In this document: piece after piece, positions 62,104 through 64,000 of the stretch
Position numbering within the stretch: position 1 is the stretch's first letter
Layout: each line of letters begins with the position of its first letter
Assembly (NCBI RefSeq): GCF_029784155.1
Contig: NC_073692.1
Location: 418,186,352-418,250,351 of the forward strand
Reading direction: 5' to 3'
DNA: 64,000 bases
From: Uranotaenia lowii
Taxonomy: Eukaryota > Arthropoda > Insecta > Diptera > Culicidae
Notes under the pieces: model-generated
What the model was told of the DNA's origin: nothing
Seen by the model: the letters and a program-made list of their open reading frames with translations, nothing else
Databases searched by the model: none
Translations under genes and position numbers: made by a program

Positions 62104-64000
62104 CTGCTAAGAAATTATTTTGAAGCAAATTTTTGGTTCAGCATAAGGAACATCATTTTAAATAATAATAATAATGGATTACCAAAAATATCATTGATTT
62201 GAAACTTTCATTGGGATTTGTTTTGAAAATTTAGATTTATTTTATCAGAAAAATTTCTTAGTTTTTATGTTTGTATGATAATCACGAGTAAAAAATGATG
62301 TTGGGAATTCATCTTATTTTTTATTGTGTATTATTGGAATTGTTATTATTATTAGCTGAAATTGAATTTCGGAAATTTCCGCACGGGTTGCATCATATTA
62401 TGAGTAAAGATATGAATCAGCTGAGAGTTTGTATTTTAAAACAAAAAAAACTCTTAATCTTAATTTAAATATTTGCTTTTTGAGTTAAATGGCTGGTCAT
62501 AGGAATCTAGAGGAATTTTCCTTTGAGTGCTTTATTTGTGGACTTCAAAAAGCCTTTTATGTGACTTGTTCAATCTTTCTGTTTTTTCTTGAAAAAATAA
62601 ATTTGGAAGAGCTTTCCAAAAAATCACAGTCATAAAAAATCATATTTCAATATGTTTTTTTATATTATTTCTTATTATATGTTATTTGTTTATTTATTCG
62701 AAAACCTTAAATTTTTCGATAATTCGCCTTTTTGTGTTTATTAATATTTTTTAAAACACCCAATAAAACACCATAGAAATGGAATTTAATAATTGTTTGT
62801 GGTTCTTCTTAGCCAAATTACACTTTTTTTACATTCTTTAGGGCTTGCTTAAGAAACTAGGTTGTATTTTTTGCGATGATTTGATTTTATACTCTACATT
62901 AATGTTTTAACAAATTATATTAGATGTATTACTTTTATTTTCTTAAGTTAAACGAATCAATATATATAAAAAAAATAATTTGTACATTGCATTCTCAAAC
63001 CGTAAAAAAATATGTTAGTAGATCTATGAAAGGCTGAAAGGCAGGTGATATTTTATTGGGATTGCCAAACATTTTTTTAATAGAATTTAATTCACTTTGT
63101 TCTGAACTTGCTTGTTAGTTTTTCGCTTATTTGTAGGGCGTAATTAATAAATAAGCTTACAAAATTTTGGGGTTTAAATATGAAAAAAAAAGAATATCTC
63201 AAGATAACATTTTATGGCAAACATTTTTAATGCAATAAAGGTGTATCCTTTGCTTAAAATTTTTACCCGTTTAAAAATAAATAGTAATAATTTCGCTCCA
63301 AATAAAACATCTTTGCATAAAGCTTGTCCTAGGCTGTGATCTCAAATTATTTCGATGTCCTTCAAAGGCGATACAAATCTCGGAATTGATATTTAATTCA
63401 GGCGCCAGAAGGGATCTAAGCAAAAATTAACTTGATAACTCTTAACTGGTTTCCTAAAATAATTTGTTCCATTAGGTCAACCCACACAAATTTTAAGCCA
63501 TAGAAAGGGCATCAAAATAAATGACTCCTACATGATTCTGGATAACAAAATTAGAACAGCCAATTCTGGACCATGTTTCAGATCATGCTTATTGACACGC
63601 ACGTTTTCAAGAATACTTTTTCTATAAAAATGTCCGTCATCCAAAAATACTCGGTTTGCCAAAAATATTGCCTCGTCTGTTTTTCTTTTGTTGATTCATT
63701 CAAAAAGATATAAATAAAAAATAGCTCAGCATTTCAAAACTTCTAACACAGACTATGAATTTTATTTCATTTTTAAAACAAATTCATTTAGGTACTTCAA
63801 CAGAGGTCATTAGTACTTTCAACATTGGTTGATTCAAGATAAAACTCATGATTTTTTTTTTAAATATCGTACAGTAAAAAGTTTAAAAACCTCAAATTCA
63901 GAACTGTTAGCCAGTTCATAATTCTCAACTCTAATCAAAATCCACAACAAAAATCGTACAACAAAAGCTTAGCGATGCTTCGTTTATTTCAGAACAGCTG
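62104..64000. other. AT-rich non-coding, nothing recognised
   Basis: No coding pattern, RNA gene or element boundary was recognised to the window end. Confidence 0.55.

Overview
The window is nuclear DNA from an insect, most likely a nematoceran fly of the mosquito type. The evidence is its AT-rich background, degenerate transposons in every part, and the element mix: a BEL/Pao-type LTR element, R1-clade and Jockey-clade LINE remnants, a Tc1/mariner transposase with DD37E spacing (a group known from mosquitoes), and many TA-flanked MITEs. The species cannot be named from sequence alone. I find no host protein-coding gene, rRNA, tRNA or CRISPR array that I can support. The window reads as an intergenic block or the inside of a very large intron.

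Layout. 1-8183: AT-rich non-coding DNA with a TA-flanked MITE (262-1207), a tRNA-derived SINE-like element on the minus strand (about 1350-1612), an internally deleted LTR retrotransposon with both LTRs (2003-3468) and a small tandem repeat (4339-4665). 8184-33595: one enormous array of the 9-bp unit TTTTTGTCA, about 2,770 visible copies, broken by an exactly 500-base N gap (22519-23018). It is the dominant feature. It keeps five of six reading frames open, which creates spurious giant ORFs. 33596-43434: a LINE and DNA-transposon graveyard: an RTE-like LINE scrap (35756-35949), an R1-clade reverse-transcriptase pseudogene (36503-38230), a 5'-truncated LINE with a perfect 12-bp target-site duplication and poly(A) tail (38485-39166), an R1-clade C-terminus behind a GC-rich repeated leader (39990-41114), a Jockey-clade C-terminus (41353-41828) and a dead DD37E transposon (42244-43434). 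43435-64000: AT-rich DNA with a roughly 1.1-kb insertion between 25-bp direct repeats (45021-46192), at least six inverted-repeat elements (one nested in another), a 149-bp tandem duplication and two hAT-like termini.

No genes work together here. The biology is repeat turnover: expansion of a short satellite, target-primed LINE insertion, and TA- and TTA-targeted cut-and-paste elements that survive as internally deleted copies. The stretches 6050-7760, 43560-44640, 46560-47200 and 55360-56530 look less AT-rich and less repetitive than their surroundings. They are the best candidates for conserved regulatory DNA, but nothing in them proves function.
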